Source: Bacillota bacterium
Lineage (GTDB): Bacteria; Bacillota; Clostridia; Christensenellales; CAG-138
DNA: 23,096 nucleotides
Assembly: GCA_023458615.1 (NCBI GenBank)
Contig: JAEWYV010000260.1
Coordinates: 1-23,096 of the forward strand
Reading direction: 5' to 3'
The translations under genes were made by a program, and so were the position numbers. Within the stretch, counting starts at the first letter, position 1; each line of letters opens with the position of its first letter. The notes below the pieces were generated by a model that was not told the origin of the DNA, did no database searches, and saw only the letters and a list, made by a program, of their open reading frames with translations. Of this stretch, positions 22,478 to 23,096 are shown in pieces.

Positions 22478-22963
22478 ATGGAACGCGTTTTTCACACCAT
22501 AGCACCCATCTATTCGCCGGAGAGTGAAATCCTCATCCTCGGCACCATGCCCTCACCCAAATCGCGCGAGGCTTCGTTTTATTACGCGCATCCGCAAAAC
22601 CGATTCTGGCCAGCGCTCGCGCTCGCACTGAACGAACCCGCGCCCGCAACAAACGAAGAAAAAACCGTTTTGATCCTGCGCCATCATCTTGCGCTTTGGG
22701 ATGTGCTGCTCAGTTGCGACATCACGGGCGCAAGCGACGCCAGCATACAAAATCCCGTGGCAAATGACATCCCCGCGCTGATCCGCCAAACGCGCATCAC
22801 CCGCGTGCTCTGCACGGGTGCGACCTCCGCTCGGCTCTATCGTAAGCTGGTGTTCCCAAAAACAAACATCCCCTGCGAAACCCTCCCCTCGCCCAGTGCG
22901 GCAAATGCGCGCATGCGCTTGGAGGAGTTAGCAAGGGTGTATCGAGAGAAGCTGATTTCATGA
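22478..22963 (+). CDS. Hypoxanthine (deoxyinosine) DNA glycosylase, uracil-DNA glycosylase superfamily
   Basis: A 161-residue protein of the family 6 (HDG) branch of the uracil-DNA glycosylase superfamily, which removes hypoxanthine arising from adenine deamination. Motif 1 is EILILGTMPSPKSREASFYYAH (split; GTMPSPKS core), and NRFWP follows with Asn41, the likely catalytic residue. The second motif, LPSPSAANA (137-145), matches the family's SPS-x-AN loop. Length is typical (about 160-170). The ATG at 22478 is chosen over an in-frame TTG at 22442 because the conserved start is MERVFHTIAPIY-like. It is the only plus-strand gene and is transcribed divergently from the exporter. Confidence 0.88.
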   Translation: MERVFHTIAPIYSPESEILILGTMPSPKSREASFYYAHPQNRFWPALALALNEPAPATNEEKTVLILRHHLALWDVLLSCDITGASDASIQNPVANDIPALIRQTRITRVLCTGATSARLYRKLVFPKTNIPCETLPSPSAANARMRLEELARVYREKLIS

Positions 22964-22980
22964 TTCGCAAGTGTATTACT

Positions 22981-23062
22981 ATAGCGCTCTGCTATGTGTC
23001 TGTGCGTGTTCGTGTTTCTTTCATTTAAAATTCGATTTCGCTTTCATAGCATAATGTGCTAT
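22981..23062. repeat. Two related ATAGC...GCTAT inverted repeats after the glycosylase gene
   Basis: ATAGC-5-GCTAT at 22981-22995 and ATAGCA-5-TGCTAT at 23046-23062 are two similar inverted repeats in the 133 bases after the glycosylase stop. The first could be a weak hairpin near the 3' end; the second may be an operator for a gene beyond the window. No gene was found in 22964-23096. Confidence 0.3.
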
Positions 23063-23096
23063 TTCAAATTGATCGCAAATACACGTGCATGGAGCT

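Overview
The window reads as a chromosomal segment of a low-to-mid GC Gram-positive bacterium, most likely a Clostridia-class Firmicute. The basis is the gene order rimP-nusA-ylxR-ylxQ-infB-rbfA-nrnA-truB-ribF-rpsO-pnp, strong AGGAGG-type ribosome binding sites, sigma-A style promoters, a dimeric-type dUTPase, and a sodium-pump style oxaloacetate decarboxylase gene set. A species cannot be named from this sequence. All genes but one lie on the minus strand, so transcription mostly runs from high to low coordinates. No tRNA, rRNA, CRISPR array or insertion sequence was seen, and no gene-free stretch exceeds about 250 bases.

Region A (1-1740) holds the start of an unidentified membrane or secreted protein, a dUTPase/MazG-type nucleotide hydrolase and an M16 zinc protease. 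Region B (1880-12855) is the translation and RNA-metabolism superoperon. A strong promoter at 12987-13015 and a terminator-like hairpin in the rimP leader precede rimP, nusA, ylxR, ylxQ, infB, rbfA, nrnA, truB and ribF. rpsO and pnp follow, each with its own good promoter, and there is an intrinsic terminator between them.

Region C (13076-16818) holds pgsA, an oxaloacetate decarboxylase-type set (OadA-like carboxyltransferase, separate biotin carrier, OadG-like membrane subunit) with no OadB, and an RluB-type pseudouridine synthase. Region D (17121-22293) is a likely accessory operon. It encodes a half-size ABC exporter, a barnase-family RNase with an N-terminal signal or anchor, its barstar-like inhibitor, a membrane HEAT-repeat protein and a family 2 glycosyltransferase with degenerate catalytic motifs, and it ends in a terminator. 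Region E (22478-22963) is the only plus-strand gene, a hypoxanthine-DNA glycosylase of the uracil-DNA glycosylase superfamily, divergent from the exporter.

The most interesting part is region D: an RNase/inhibitor pair embedded with an exporter and an envelope-type glycosyltransferase module. By eye, the catalytic core contacts of barnase and barstar are kept, while one peripheral contact set (barnase Arg59 with barstar Trp38/Glu76) is replaced on both sides. Further points of interest are the likely NusA-type attenuator in the rimP leader, perfect hairpins abutting the ribosome binding sites of rbfA and of the HEAT gene, the missing OadB, a proline/glutamine/glycine tandem repeat inside IF-2, and frequent TTG starts.
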